Shown: positions 21,221-34,596, numbered from the stretch's first letter. The stretch: 64,000 nt of DNA from Pampus argenteus (GCA_036937835.1 CM072880.1:19612001-19676000), one strand, 5' to 3'. Translations and numbers: made by a program. The notes: a model not told the origin generated them from the letters alone.

Positions 21221-21826
21221 TTTACACAGAACAGCGGTCAGGTTTTTTTTTTGTATTGGAGAACTGATGTGGTCCAGGACAACCATGAACTTGATGGCGA
21301 GCCAAGCACCCTGAAGAAAGTCAAGCACTGAGGAGATCCACATACACACACCATTCAAACACACATTACATTCTACACTACAATACAAGGATCCTATTTT
21401 TATTTAAGGGCCCCAACGGACAATTTATTCCAAGTGCGCACATTTTATTTATTTTTCTAATTGTTTGGGTTATTTTGTATTTCTGTACAAACCAGACAAA
21501 CTATCTTGTTCATTGTGAAAAAGTATAAGAGTGGCTACTCAACTGTTTCTTTGTGTTTGTCTCATTATTCTTGCTCAGTATAGTGGCTCCTGTCGAATTT
21601 AGCATCTTCTGATTCTGGTCCAGATTCATGACTATTGTAAATCATCAGTATACTGTAATCCACTTTTTATATCTTTAAAATCGGTTACATGAAGCATTTC
21701 TCTTTACTAATAATTGCAAATATTCTGCTCTACAAAATTAAATCATCCATTCCATAAATCCACAGCAAGACTGGACATATTGACATCTTATTTTTCATCT
21801 TTCATAGACAGACTTGCAGAGAATTT

Positions 21827-24800
21827 AATCAAATCAAATCAAATTCCAAAATCACAAAATACATTTGTCTCAGAGGGCTTTACAATCTGTACAGGGAGTG
21901 ACACCCTCTGTCCTTAGACCCTCGATTCGAGTGAGGAAAAACTTGCCCACCAAAAAACCTTTTAACAGGGAAAAAGGTGGAAGAAACCTCAGGAAGAGCC
22001 ACAGAGGAGGGATCCCTCTCCCAGGACAGACAGACGTGCAATGATGTCACATGTACAGAACAAATCAACACACACATATTGTACACTCACAATGAATTAT
22101 AATGAATTATAATGATAAAATGAGAATGTTTACAATGAATGATGAATTATTACAGTAACAGTGAAACTTGTGATAGAGACACAGATGCACACTAGCAAAT
22201 CATTAACTAACTATAAACTGTAATGGGGATATGGTAACAATGATGACGGTGACAACGCATGCAGTAGACGCCACGCAGGACCACAGCAGCAGACACAGTC
22301 CACAAGAACCTGCTGGACGAGAGAGCACAGAAACTCCGCGGAAGAAGTTTAATTAGTAACATGATAGATAGAGAGATGGATTAGATAGATGGATAGATAA
22401 GGAGAGAGAGAAAATGAGAGAGAGAGAACGAGAGAGTATGTGAGTCCCCCGGCAGTCTAGTTCTATGGCAGCATAACTAAGGGATGACCTGAGCCAGCCC
22501 TAATTATAAGCTTTACTAAAAAGGAAAGTCTTAAGTCTACTCTTAAAGGTGTTGATCGTGTCTGCCTCCCGAACACAGAGTGGTAGTTTATTCCACAGAA
22601 GAGGAGCTTGATAGCTGAAAGCTCTGGCTCCCAATCTACTTTTAGACACTATAGGAACCACAAGGAACCCAGCATCCTGGGAGCGCAATGTTCTAGTGGG
22701 GTGGTAAGGTACTATGAGCTCTTTTAAATATGATGGTGCCTGACCATGAAGAGCTTTGTAAGTTAGTAGAAGAATTTTAAATTCTATTCTAGATTTAACG
22801 GGTAGCCAGTGCAAGGAAGCCAAAATGGGAGAGATGTGATCTCTGATTTTGGTTCCTGTCAGAACACGTGCAGCAGCGTTCTGAATCAGCTGCAAACTCT
22901 TAAGAGACTTATTAGAGCAGCCTGATAGCAAAGAGTTACAATAGTCCAGCCTAGAAGTAACAAATGCATGGCCTAGTTTTTCTGCATCCGCTTGAGAAAT
23001 GATGCGTCTGATTTTGGCAATGTTACGTAAGTGGAAGAATGCAGTCCTCGAAAGTTGTTTTATATAGTCATTAAAGGACAAATCCTGATCAAAAACAACT
23101 CCAAGATTTTTTACGGTGGAGCTGGAGGCCAGGGTGATCCCGTCTAAGGCTAAATCTCTGGAATGATAGTTTCTAAGGTGTTTGGGTCCTATTACGAGAA
23201 CTTCAGTTTTATCTGAATTTAGCATCAGAAAATTGTGGGTCATCCAATTTTTTATGTCCTTAATGCATGCTTGAAGTCTAGTCAAGTGATTGGTTTCATC
23301 AGGCTTGATCGATAAATATAATTGGGTGTCGTCGGCATAACAATGAAAGTTAATTGAATGATTCCTAATAATGTTCCCTAGAGGAAGCATATATAAACTG
23401 AAAAGAAGTGGCCCTAATACAGAACCTTGTGGGACTCCATGAGAAATTTTGGTTTGCATGGAGGATTCATCATTAACATGAACAAACTGAGAACGGTCTA
23501 GGAAATATGACTTAAACCAGCCTAGGGTGGTTCTTTTAATGCCAATTTGATATTCCAGTCTCTGTAAGAGAATCTGATGGTCAATGGTGTCAAATGCGGC
23601 ACTAAGATCTAATAGGACAAGTACAGAGATGAGTCCTTTGTCTGATGCCATTAGGAAGTCGTTTGTAACTTTGACTAGTGCGGTCTCTGTGCTATGATTT
23701 ACTCTAAATCCTGACTAAAACTCCTCGAATAAGTTTGTGTGGAGAAAATCACATAGCTGATTGGCTACGGCTTTCTCAAGTACCTTAGAGAGGAATGAAA
23801 GGTTTGATATCGGTCTGTAGTTGGCTAAAACCTCTTGATCTAGAGTTGGTTTTTTAAGAAGAGGCTTAATCACAGCTATTTTAAAGGACTGTGGTACATA
23901 TCCTGATAATAAAGACAGATTAATCATATTCAATATGGACGGGCTAACTAAAGGTAATACATCTTTAAGCAGCCTGGTTGGGATGGGGTCTAAGAGACAG
24001 GTTGACGACTTAGATGAAGAAATTATTGTAGTTATTTGTTTAATGTCGACGGGAGAAAAGCAGTCTAAATATATGTCAGGTTTTATAGCTATTTCCAAAC
24101 TTGCTGTATCCAATTTCAGGTGAGTACCTGTTGAGGGCAAAAGGTGATGAATTTTATCTCTAATATTTAGAATTTTATGAATAAAGAAGCTCATGAAGTC
24201 ATTACTAGTTAGGCTTAAAGGAATAGATGACTCAATAGAGCTGTGGTTCTCTGTTAGCCTGGCTACAGTGCTGAAGAGAAACCTGGGGTTGTTCTTATTT
24301 TCCTCAATTAATGAGGAATAATAGGCTGTTCTGGCATTACGCAGAGCCTTCCTATAAATTGCAAGATTATCTTGCCAGGCTAGGCGAGATTCTTCCAGTT
24401 TAGAGGCACGCCATTTACGTTCAGATTTACGTGCCTCTTGCTTTAATTTGTGAGTGTGCTGGCTATACCATGGTGCTAACCTCCTCTGCTTTATTGTCTT
24501 CTTTTGCAGAGGTGCAATAGAGTCAAGAGCTGTCTGTAATGTGTCTGTAGTATTACTAACGAGCTGATCTATGTGTGAGGGGCTACAGGAAGCTGCTAAG
24601 TCCTCTGTAACATTAAGACATGGCATTGAATTTAATACTATAGTAATTGTTTCCTTAAATTTGGCTACAGCACTGTCAGATAAACATCTGCTGTAGGAGT
24701 TTCTGAAAAAAGGCTTATAGTCCAGTAGTATGAACTCAAAGGTTATTAAATAATGGTCAGATAGGATAGGATTATGTGGAAAGACTATTAGATGATCAAT

Positions 24801-25624
24801 TTCAATGCCATATGAGAGTATAGGGTCAAGAGTGTGGTTCAGACAATGAGTCGGTTTATTTACACTCTGACAGAAGCCAATTGAGTCTAACAAAGAGATA
24901 AATGCAGTACTAAGACTATCACTATGTTGTTGACATGAATATTAAAATCACCTACAATAATTACTTTATCTGTTTTAACGACCAAGCCTGATGCAAATTC
25001 TGCAAATTCAGATAGAAATTCAGAATAAGGACCTGGAGCTCGATATAATATAACAAATAATATTGGCTGTAATGTTTTCCAGGTTGAGTGAGTCAGGCTA
25101 AGAACGAGACTTTCAAATGAATTATAATTTAGTTTAGGTTTAGGATTAATGAGTAAACTAGAGTCAAATATGGCTCCAACTCCACCACCTCGACCAGTAC
25201 TTCGAGGAATATGAGTATTACAATGACTGGGGGGAGTGGATTCATTTAAGCTAACATATTCATCCTCCTGCAACCAGGTTTCAGTGAGGCAGAATAAATC
25301 AATATCATAATCAGATATTAATTAATTTACTAAAACAGCTTTAGAGGACAAAGACCTAATATTCAAGAGTCCACATTTAATTATCTTGTTTTGGACTCTT
25401 GGAGATGTTGATTTAATTTTTATCAGGTTTTTATGATTTACTTCTCTTCTGTTTGTTTTATCTTTAAATAATGCAGGTGGACGGGGGACAGACACAGTCT
25501 CTATACTAGATGATTGGGTGGGCAGCTGCTCTAGTGGAGGCGCAGAGAAGCGTGTAAGACTGCAGCTCTGCTTCCTGGACTCAACTCTGGATTGTCACGG
25601 GTTAGATCGACTAATAAACTTGGC
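21827..25624 (-). mobile_element. L2-type LINE, most complete copy
   Basis: The minus strand runs from the tail end of ORF1 (25555-25624) through the whole endonuclease-reverse transcriptase ORF2 to a complete 3' UTR and an AATCA-type tail at 21827. The 5' end is cut inside ORF1. The 3' UTR has only a short, interrupted tetranucleotide tract (about 22360-22400). Few lesions exist in ORF2, so this copy is relatively young. No clear target duplication was found. Confidence 0.93.
22500..25273 (-). pseudogene. L2 ORF2: endonuclease and reverse transcriptase
   Basis: Three consecutive open stretches (24887-25273, 23715-24893, 22500-23651) form one ORF2. The APE-type endonuclease shows IIVGDFNIHV and later LSDHYLITFEF. 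The reverse transcriptase shows PISNLSFLSKVLEK, DLSAAFDTIDHQILL, HGVPQGSVLGPLLFS and the catalytic CYADD. The C-terminus ends LKTFLFSKAYN. Two lesions are visible: a frame change near 24900-24930 and an in-frame TAG at 23715-23717 where sister copies have a glutamine codon. All catalytic blocks of the RT are present. Confidence 0.88.
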
Positions 25625-26750
25625 TTAGAGCTTCCAGTTGGCTCAACTGAAATGATGTTGGGCTGTGGGAAGGAATCATAGCACCCAGACGAAACATGCT
25701 GGGTATTGAATTTTTAAAGATCTTTTAATGACAGTTTGCAACACCCAGATTTCTCAGTTCATTAAAATGTATCACCTGTCTTTATTATATACTGTCATAT
25801 GTTGTCAGATATGTATAGTTCAGTTAAGCAAAGTACATGAATTGTCTGTGAATTTTAATAGTCAGAAAGCTGATTAATCATCAGAATGCTCACATCCGTA
25901 TGACTGACTTATTTTTTTTCAGTAGTTCTTTTTTCTTTATTTTATTACTCTACCTTTCTCTGACCTCTTTACCTCTTAAGTAGGTTGCTTTAAATATGGA
26001 TTATTATTATTATATTATTTCTATGTCAGCAAAAGTCAAATAGTAATTCTGCAGAAAATCCACAGGAGGTCAGTATCATCACAGTTTAAGCTCAGAATCA
26101 CAAGCCATTCATTTTGCATGGTTACATCCTTCATTCAGAATGCACCTGTTCCATAACTGCACAGTATTAGCTTCACTGTCTACAGACACACACACTTTCA
26201 GATATAACACCATAACAAAACTCATGTAATGTAAATGACTGTCACGTGACTGTCATGTGACTGTGACAGGAACAAACCTTTTCAAAATGGTGGTATGGCC
26301 TGTGTGCAAATTTCAAGCAAGCAGCAATTTTCAAGAAGCCATTTTTTTGATAATACAGGTAATTTCAAAAATTTAACTGGTTCAGTGCTGATGATAACAC
26401 GTCCAATATTACATTAAACATGGTCTGACCATATTTGTTGAAGAAAATAATATCAAACAAGTTACTAAAATATTGCTGTAACATATATGTCTCATCGGGC
26501 TTTGAGCCTTAAAATAAGAGTGAAAAACCTAGCGTGACCAATTTGTCACAATAACAAAAAAGGTAATAACACACCTAATTAATTTAGCTGTATCAATTAT
26601 ATTAAGATGAAATATGTTCTGCTGGTCAATTAAAAGCGTACTGAACAATTAGAAACACAAAATAATGTGACAGTATTTGGTTTCTGTTACAAAATTTTTT
26701 TACTATCCTATGCTGATCCTATAAAAATGTAAATGCCTTATGTTTGTTAT
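25625..26750. other. No feature recognised
   Basis: AT-rich sequence. A short local repeat of GTGACTGTCA-type units lies near 26240-26270. No exon or transposon was recognised. Confidence 0.4.
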
Positions 26751-27479
26751 TGTGGCGGCACAGGGGGTTATTACTTTATTAGTTATTTAACACCGACAAC
26801 GCCACCTTGGGTTAGGGCCCAAGGACCCGTACTACGACTAAACTAACACTAATTAAAGGACACACAGATTCGTTAACTTAGGGAGAGCAGGAGACGGAGT
26901 TCAGTGTTCACTTACAAAAGTTTATTTCGTTAAAATCAACAAATATTTGGCATAAGGCAAGGAGGCCCAACAACAGAAAAAGGGGGAGTACCCGCTGAGG
27001 CTTACCAATCGGGGAAGGTGGTCTCAAAGGAGAATAAGGTGAAGTCCGAAGAAGAAGGGCACCCCACACACAACAAAAATGTGATGTTCACACAAAGAAA
27101 ATCTCAAACGGGGATCACGCACACAGACAAGGGGATCACCACCACCCGGGAGGACCACCACCGCCGTCGGCCATCAGCTTTAGTTCAGCGTCCCACTAAA
27201 GGTCCGGTTCAGTCCGGCTACATAGTTTCCCGTCCAAAGAGGGAGAGGAGTGAAGAGTCGGCGTAGCGGGGGAAGACAGCCACCACACAGCAAAGCGATC
27301 AGCTGACGATGCGCTGATCGACGGCAGTTATCATGAATTTAATCACCCGGGCTGCGAGGAGAGGGGCATGACCTACTTTTATCCCCTCTGCTCGAAAAGC
27401 GATTGGCAAATAGGCCAGGGAGGGCGTGATGCATAACAACCCTATGCTCAAGGTGGCAGCGATGCCTCATACCACTACA
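26751..27479 (-). mobile_element. Solo LTR
   Basis: On the minus strand it starts TGTAGTGGTATGAGGCATCG and ends CCCTGTGCCGCCACA, giving TG...CA borders. It has a GATAAAAGTAGG promoter-like block and an AATAAAGTAATAACC signal about 30 bp before the end. It is 729 bp long and adjoins the truncated Tc1 element. No target duplication is visible (left flank GTTAT, right flank ATCCA), which suggests rearrangement after insertion. Confidence 0.7.
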
Positions 27480-27495
27480 ATCCATCCCCCCCATT

Positions 27496-29114
27496 TTGAG
27501 GTCGAAGGAACTGCCCAAAGAGCTCAGAGACAGCATTGTGGCAAGGCACAGATCTGGCCAAGGTTACAACAAAAAATCTGCTAAGAGCACAGTGGCCTCC
27601 ATAATCCTTAAATGGAAGAAGTCTGGGACGACCAGAACTCTTCCTAGACTTGGCCTTCCAGCCAAACTGAGCAATGGTGCGAGAAGAGCCTTGGTGAGAG
27701 GTTTCCACAAAGTCAACTATTACTGCAGCCCCCCACCAGTCAGGGCTTTATGGCAGAGTGGCCCGATGGAAGCCTCTCCTCAGTGCAAGACATATGAAAG
27801 CCTGCATAGAGTTTGCGAAAAAACACATGAAAGACTCCAGACTATGAGAAATAAGATTCTCTGGTCTGATGAAGCGAAGATTGAACTTTTTGGCATTGAT
27901 TATATGCGTTATGTTTGGAGAAATCCATGCACTGCTCATCACCTGCCCAATACAATCCCCACAGTGAAACGTGGTGGTGGCAGCATCATGCTATGGGGGT
28001 GTTTTTCAGTTGCAGGGACAGGACAACTGGTTGCAATTAAAGGAAAGATGAATGCGGCCAAGTACCGAGATATCCTGGAAGAAAACGTCTTCCAGAGTGC
28101 TCAGGACCTCAGACTGGGTCGAAGGTTCACCTTCCAACAAAACAATGACCCTAAGCACACAGCTAAAATAACAAAGGAGTGGCTTCAGAACAACTCTGTG
28201 ACCATTCTTGACTGGCCCAGCCAGAGTCCTGACCTAAACCTAATTGAGCATCTCTGGAGAGACCTGAAAATGGCTGTCCACAAACGTTCACCATCCAACA
28301 TGACGGAACTGGAGAGGATATGTGTGATGGCCACAGCTGTGGCCACACAGCCATAAAAATATCAGTAACTTTATGCACTCATACCCTTTTCTATAGTTAC
28401 ATTTTGGTTATACATATTATACATTTAAATATTGTTTTAAATTGGTGTTAATATTTAGTTGCAATAATTCACACATTCTGTTTCAGATAACACACTTTTT
28501 TGAATGACAGTACATTGGTTTTCTATTTGAAGCGCGCACATTTAGTTAGCTTTTGTACAATATTAATTCAATGCAATTTATAATCTGTTTTCTTTGATTT
28601 ACCGGTGCTGCTGCTGGGAGTGGGGAATGCCAGGCAAAAGGACCCGCCCCACAAACTCAGCCATTTTGTAGCAAAGGATGCTGATTGGGCCGTCACATTA
28701 TGTGGGGGGGAATTTATTGCTTTACTGTTGTTTGTTTACCCCTCTTGTGTTGGTATGGGCTGATCACCCAGTATATAAGTTTCCCTCTTGTGTTTAGTCA
28801 GGAGGTCTGTTTGTTTTGTCTTCTGTTTTTTCATTTGGCATTTACACAGTTTTGTTAATTTAACCTCTTTTATGGGCCCAGTTCTTTATTGCTTTTGTTT
28901 GGAAATTTAGCTTTTTCATACTTTGAGTAAATTAAAAAATCCTTTTTTTGAAAAAACTACCTGTTGTCCTCATTGTCGGCTGACTCAGTCCCTCACAATC
29001 TGCAAGGAAGAATGGCAGAGGATCCCCAAATCCAGGTGTGAAAAACTTATTGCATCATTCCCTAGAAGACTCATGGCTGTACTAGCTCAAAAGGGTGCTT
29101 CTACTCAATACTGA
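27496..29114 (+). pseudogene. Tc1 transposase, inactive and interrupted
   Basis: The N-terminal helix-turn-helix region (RSKELPKELRDSIVARHRSG) has lost pieces, and its first codon is TTG where the family has ATG. The catalytic region keeps WSDEAKIELFG (first Asp) and SPDLNLIEHLW (Glu). The second catalytic Asp, first residue of the usual DNDPKHT motif, is Asn here (FQQNNDPKHTA near 28140). Coding stops at 28322, where a solo LTR is inserted, and resumes at 28998 with CKEEWQRIPKSRCEKLIASF to a stop near 29114. The frame open to 28356 is the transposase read into the LTR. Confidence 0.9.
28323..28997 (+). mobile_element. Solo LTR inserted in the Tc1 transposase
   Basis: 675 bp, starts TGTGATGGCCACAGCTG and ends CAGTCCCTCACA. 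It is flanked by ATATG (28318-28322) and ATCTG (28998-29002). These are a 5-bp target duplication with one change, because the uninterrupted transposase sequence has ATCTG there. It contains a TATA box in CAGTATATAAG (about 28770). It is younger than the Tc1 insertion. Confidence 0.88.
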
Positions 29115-29131
29115 GCAAAGGGTTTGAATAG

Positions 29132-29190
29132 ATAGATAGATAGATATACTTTATTAATCCCAAAAACTGGGAAATTAGTAGCATCCCTTA
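29132..29190 (-). mobile_element. LINE 3' tail inserted in the Tc1 3' UTR
   Basis: GATA repeats followed by TACTTTATTAATCCCAAAAA are the reverse complement of the tail at 57370-57448. The Tc1 sequence resumes with CTTATGACCATGTGATTTC. Only about 60 bases were inserted, so this is a heavily 5'-truncated LINE copy. Confidence 0.7.
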
Positions 29191-29376
29191 TGACCATGTG
29201 ATTTCAGTTTTTCTTTTTTAATACATTTGCAAAAATTTCTACATTTCTGTTTTGGTTTTTTTCTGTCAAGATTGGTGCTGAGTGTACATTAATGAGAAAT
29301 AAAATGAACTTTTGATTTTAGCAAATGGTTACAATGAAAATTTAAAGTGGTCTGAATACTTTCCGTACCCACTGTA

Positions 29377-31318
29377 TGTGTGCTTGTGCAGTAGTATAGG
29401 CTGTGGAAGTTATCCTTAAGACAAACGGCTAAATAAATAAAATCTATGAATTTCTATGGAAATAATTGAATGGTACTTGGTCTGTTAGAACACTGTTATG
29501 TAACTGAGCTTATTTCAGCAGGCTTGTCTAATTGCTTAGATCTTACATCTTAAAATGACAGCATGCATGTTTTTAAGTAGAGAGCTGTGTGAAGTTAATC
29601 CTGATGTGTTTGTAGCAGACAGACTCACCGTTTAAACACACAGGGTTTAAAATAAGTGAATGTAAAATTGACTAAATGAATAATGTCCTTTATAAGAACA
29701 CTGACATTTTGAGAATGCACGTTTGTAATCTTACCCAGATATCAGATACTATAAAAACACTGCCATGATTTTGTTTTTTGTTTTTTACCTCTGTACACCC
29801 AGTAAAGAGAAAGATCAGGAACATTTTTAGTCTAGCTTAGCACAAAGTTGGGTCTGTAAAAGGTAAAACTTCATAAGCATTACAAATTAAATTAAATTAA
29901 ATTAAATTAAATTAAATTAAATTAAATTAAATTAAATTAAATTAAATTAAATTAAATTAAATTAAATTAAATTAAATTAAATTAAATTAAATTAAATTAA
30001 ATTAATAATTTAAGTTATTGGTCAGCAAAATGTAATTTGTAGTGAAGGAGCTAGAAGTTGCAAAAATAGTACTAGTACTAAAACATGAAGAATTCAGAAG
30101 TGAATAGATCTCACAAGTAGGGACTCATTTGTTGGAAAAATTGTAATCTTTATGACGATATTTGTTCCCATTCTTTGCAGAATGAGCTATGACTTCAACA
30201 CTAGGCTGTAGCGGCTGCTGCTTTACATTGCAATACTGTGGGGATAATTTTGTGGGGGCACAGGTGCAGACTGGGAGGGACACAGAAGCATGAGACAAAA
30301 TGTGATTATTTTGTTTGAGTTCTGCCGATAAAGTATTAAACAACACTTATCAGCCTTTCTTCACTCCTCACCAAAAGGCAAAGTCCAACATAGTCTTACA
30401 ATGATTTGATTTACTTATGTGAGACAATCCACATGTGACCGATTATTCAATCATGAGACTCAACATCACAAGTATAGTATATATCACTATCACAGGTATA
30501 TATGGTCATTGTCAGCAGACCCTTCTGAGAACCAGAAACTGCTGAGAAATCAACGCAATTTATTTTAACAAACTTTATTAATCGCAATAGCTTTCTGTGA
30601 ACTGTGGCAAATTCTGACATGTTGTACCTCATCTGTACTCTGAACTGTAATACATAGTTCTATCTGAAAAAAAGTCTAGCAACATAAATGCAAAGAACAT
30701 ATGATTCATTCATGATTCCACTGAGCAGGTAAATCATAATCAGAAGTTGGTTTGCTCCAGCATTATTTAATTTGGCCATTTGATATCCAAACTGACTTTG
30801 GATATGGAGTTTGGATTATTGTCTGAGAGTAATAATGCTTTGATCTGCAAGACCAGTTTCAACAGACCAGCAGACTATTCACCTACAGTTAGAGCTCTGT
30901 TTGTGTGGACATGAGGGTTTGGTAAGTTTGAAGAAAGACTGGAAGGGTGAAACTTTATTGTAGAGCTGCAACTATTTATTATCTTGATTATCAATTTATC
31001 TGCCAATTATTTTCTTGACTAATTGATGAATTATTTTATTTATAAAATGCCTGAATATTAATTATGACCATTATAAATTAAATTCCAAAGTCTTCAAATG
31101 TTTTTTTCTGTCTGACTAACAGCCTAACAAACAAAATATTAAATATTAAAAAGGATGCAAATTCATCCATTCATCCAGCATCTGTACAATTTATACAATC
31201 AATTGATCATCAATATAGTTACATTCATCCTATAGTAAGGTCATTAAATTGAATAATCATAAAGTACATTGGTGTTCTGTCCTTAGTTCATAAAGCTAAC
31301 ATGATCTTAATCTTAATC
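29377..31318. other. Intergenic, no gene recognised
   Basis: AT-rich sequence containing the pentanucleotide array at 29884-30004. No exon or transposon was recognised. Confidence 0.4.
29884..30004. repeat. (AAATT)n microsatellite, about 24 units
   Basis: Almost perfect pentanucleotide array of about 120 bp. Confidence 0.97.
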
Positions 31319-31759
31319 GTCTACTGCATGTGTTGTCGCCGTCATCATTGTTGCCATATCCCCATTACAGTTTATAGTTATGTAATGATTTGCTACTGTG
31401 CATCTGTATCTTTTCCACTAGTTTCACTGTTACTGTAATAATTCATCATTCATTGTAAACATTCTCATTTTATCATTGTAATTCATTGTGAGTGTACAAT
31501 ATGTGTGTGTTGATTTGTTCTGTACATGTGACATCATTGCACGTCTGTCCGTCCTGGGAGAGGGATCCTTCCTCTGTGGCTCTTCCTGAGGTTTCTTCCA
31601 CCTTTTTCCCTGTTAAAAGGTTTTTTGGTGGGCAAGTTTTTCCTCACTAATCGAGGGTCTAAGGACAGAGGGTGTCACTCCCTGTACAGATTGTAAAGCC
31701 GTCTGAGACAAATGTATTTTGTGATTTTGGGCCATATAAATAAAATTTGATTTGATTTA
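31319..31759 (+). mobile_element. L2 3' UTR fragment
   Basis: It begins at GTCTACTGCATGTGTTGTCG within the 3' UTR and ends in TTTGATTTGATTT. Close to the family sequence with few changes. Confidence 0.88.
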
Positions 31760-32232
31760 ATCAGCTGCGAAACCCTAACTGTACTATCTTTCAGCTATTT
31801 TTTCTTCTTGTATGCTGTACATGCGTCATGAGGTGATTCTCCACAGTTCTAGGTTAATAGAGCTAAGTCACAGCTCTGCATTCAGTCACTCTTCTGTAAC
31901 TCCTCTGATGTTGATCTCACAGATGTTCAGAATAGAGACAGTGACAGACTGTCAGCCCATCGAAGGGCAAATCATCCAATCAAGCCTAGATGTGATAAGC
32001 TGTTTCAAATCCTGAATCCTGTTTGTAAACTCTGTACGTATTGCTTCATATTGAATCTGATGTATTAAATGTCACACTGGAGACGTAGTGATAGACTGTA
32101 ATGATGCTGCTACCATTCACTTCATTCCATCTGTCATCTGGTGTTTGAGATCAAAGCTTTCTCTGTTACATGAAGCTATATCACTCCTCTCCCTCAGTGT
32201 TACTTTGCCAGGAAATGAGACCTAATATGCAA
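31760..32232. other. No feature recognised
   Basis: Unique-looking sequence between an L2 3' UTR and the RTE remnant. Confidence 0.35.
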
Positions 32233-34300
32233 CTTCTTTTCCTTTCGGCTTTTCCCTTCAGGGGTCACCACAGTGAATCAGTTGTCTCCATCTAACCCTG
32301 TCTTCTGTATCCTCTTCTCTCACACCAACTACCTTCATGTCCTCTTTTACTACATCCATATATCTCCTCTTTGGTCTTCCTCTAGACCTCCTGCCTGACA
32401 GTTCAAACTCACCATCCTTCTACCAGTATATTCACTATCTCTCCTCTGGACATGTCTGAACCATCTCAGTCTGGCCTCTCTGACTTTATCTCCAAACCCT
32501 CTAACATGTGCTGTCCCTCTGATGTACTCATTCCTGATCCTATCCATCCTGGTCACTCCCAAAGAGAACCTCAGCATCTTCATCTCTGCTACCTCCAGCT
32601 CTGCCTCCTGTCTTTTCCTCAGTGTTACTGTCTCTAGACCAAACAACATCACTGGTCTCACCACAGTTTTGTACACCTTTAATTTCAGCTGAAACTCTTC
32701 TATCACACATCACACCTGACACTTTTCTCCACCCGTTACAACCTGCTTGCACACGCTTCTTCACCTCTTTTCCACACTCTTCCATTACTCTGTACTGTTG
32801 ACCTTAAATACTAAAATTCCTCCACCTTCTTTATCTCTTCTCCCTGTAACCTCACTCTTCCACTCGGGTCCCTCTCATTCTCACACATGTACTCCATCCT
32901 GCTGCGGCTAACCTTCAAACCCTCACCTCTCTAGCTTCTCCTCCACCTGTTCCCTGCTCTCACTACAGATCACAATGTCATCTGCAAACATCATAGTCCA
33001 TGGAGATTCTGTCTAACCTTGTCAGTCAGCCTGCCCATCACCATACTGAACAAGAAGGGGCTCGGAGCAGATCCCTGATGCAGTCCCACCTCCACCTTGA
33101 ACTCCTGTGTCACACCTACAGCACACCTCACCACTGGCTTACAGCCCTCATACATGTCCTGTACCACTCTAACATACTTCTCTGCCACTCCAGACTTCCT
33201 CATACAATACCACAGTTCCTCTCTGGGCACCCTGTCATAACCTCCAGGTCTACAAAGATACAGTGCAGCTCCCTCTGACCTTCTTTGTACATTTCTCTTG
33301 TTGTCTAATTTCTCTCTCAGTCGCCAAAGTGGAATGCTAATCCCTTGCTAGCATTTGTATTCACAGGAGAAAAACGAATTGACCTCCATCACTTGTTTTT
33401 GTCAGGGAGAGAACACACCCGCCGTTTATTCTGCGCATGCTCACAACAGCATCCAGTGCGCGCAGGCACATAACGTCACCATAATATTAAAGCTATCTAA
33501 CATGGCTTTGCTATTCACATTAAATATGCTGAACAACTTCTCTATCAACATCCTCAAAGCAAATACTGCATCTGTAGTACTCTTTTTTTGGCATGAAACT
33601 AAACTGCTGTTCACTTCTGCCCTTAGTCTAGCTTCTACTCTTTCCCATAACTTTATTGTATGGCTCATCAGCTTTATTTCTCTACCTTTCCACTCTTCAT
33701 CCTCATCAATGCCCTCCTCACTTCATGCTTACTAGTCTTTGATACTTCCTGGCCCACAACAGTCACCTCTTCTACCTGTGAATACACTTCCATCCCTATC
33801 CTTAATCAACCTGAGCTACTGTACGTCCTTCTTATCTCTGTCTCCCTGCCTAGCCAACCTGTACAGATCAGTCTCTTCCTCCTTACTGTCCAACCTAGCA
33901 TAAAAGTCATTGTAGGTGTCTTGTTTAGCCTCACGCTGCATCTCCCTGTACTCCTGGATACCAAACCTGCCCATCACCTCCTCATCATCTCTGTTTCCTG
34001 CACCAACATGTCCATTGGAGTCTGCACCAATGACAACTCATTTCTAGGGATGCTCTGCATCACTTCATTGAGGCCCAACCAGAATTCCTCCTTCTCCTCC
34101 AGCTCACATCCTACCTGTAGAGCATACCCACTAACAGCATTGAACATCACCCCTTTGATTTCTAGCTTCAGACTCGTCACTCTTTCTGACACTCTTTTTA
34201 CCTCCAGGACAAACTCCTCCTTCAAGATAACTCCTACTACTAAGTGGTTCCACACACTGGATGCTGTTTGGGTCGACAACCAACTTGTGTTGGATCCCAG
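32233..34300 (-). mobile_element. RTE-type LINE, degraded minus-strand copy
   Basis: The minus strand reads, from high to low coordinates, endonuclease pieces (33974-34279; FNAVSGYALQVGCELEEKEE), RT pieces (33441-33668; IKLWERVEARL and STTDAVFALRMLIEK; 32991-33230; PREELWYCMRKSGVAEKYVR and VEVGLHQGSAPSPFLFSMVM) and the C-terminal end (32350-32706; GLETVTLRKRQEAELEVAEM). Its 3' end at about 32233 has the TTTCGGCTTTTCCCTTCAGG block. These sequences match the RTE lineage related to the CFDP2/BovB endonuclease. Frame changes and internal deletions are numerous, including loss of the segment between endonuclease and RT, so it is a pseudogene. Confidence 0.85.
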
Positions 34301-34596
34301 CAGTGATCTGGATAGAAATCTGCATTTTAATGTTCATGTAAATGTGAAAGAAAATCAAAAACAATAACAGCAATGATTCTATCGTTGCTGTCCCACCATA
34401 TTTTAACTTCAACAAACAGACCATAAAAATGATGATGAATATTAGAGTTGCTCCGATTGATCGGCTGCCGATCATGATCGGCCGATATTGTCTAAAAATA
34501 GCCTGATGGGCGATCGGAAAAACATGCCGATCAGGAAGCCGATCACGTGACGTACATTATTAGCGACGTTTCAAATAAAGGCATATTATTTTCCGG

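Larger units (their letters stand above)
18945..21826. other. Intergenic, no gene recognised
   Basis: Contains the CA repeat at 20539-20589 and a CpG-richer stretch at about 20890-21240, described separately. No transposon or exon was recognised in the rest. Confidence 0.4.
27480..29376 (+). mobile_element. Tc1-like transposon remnant, interrupted
   Basis: Transposase coding at 27496-28322 continues after a solo LTR at 28998-29114. The right terminal repeat ends at 29376 (TCTGAATACTTTCCGTACCC then ACTGTA). The left terminal repeat is missing, cut by the LTR at 26751-27479. A small LINE tail (29132-29190) lies in the 3' UTR. Confidence 0.9.

Noticed and set aside
33660..34367. 235-codon plus-strand frame
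   Set aside because: It is the reverse of an RTE LINE copy; the minus strand carries recognisable endonuclease and RT blocks.
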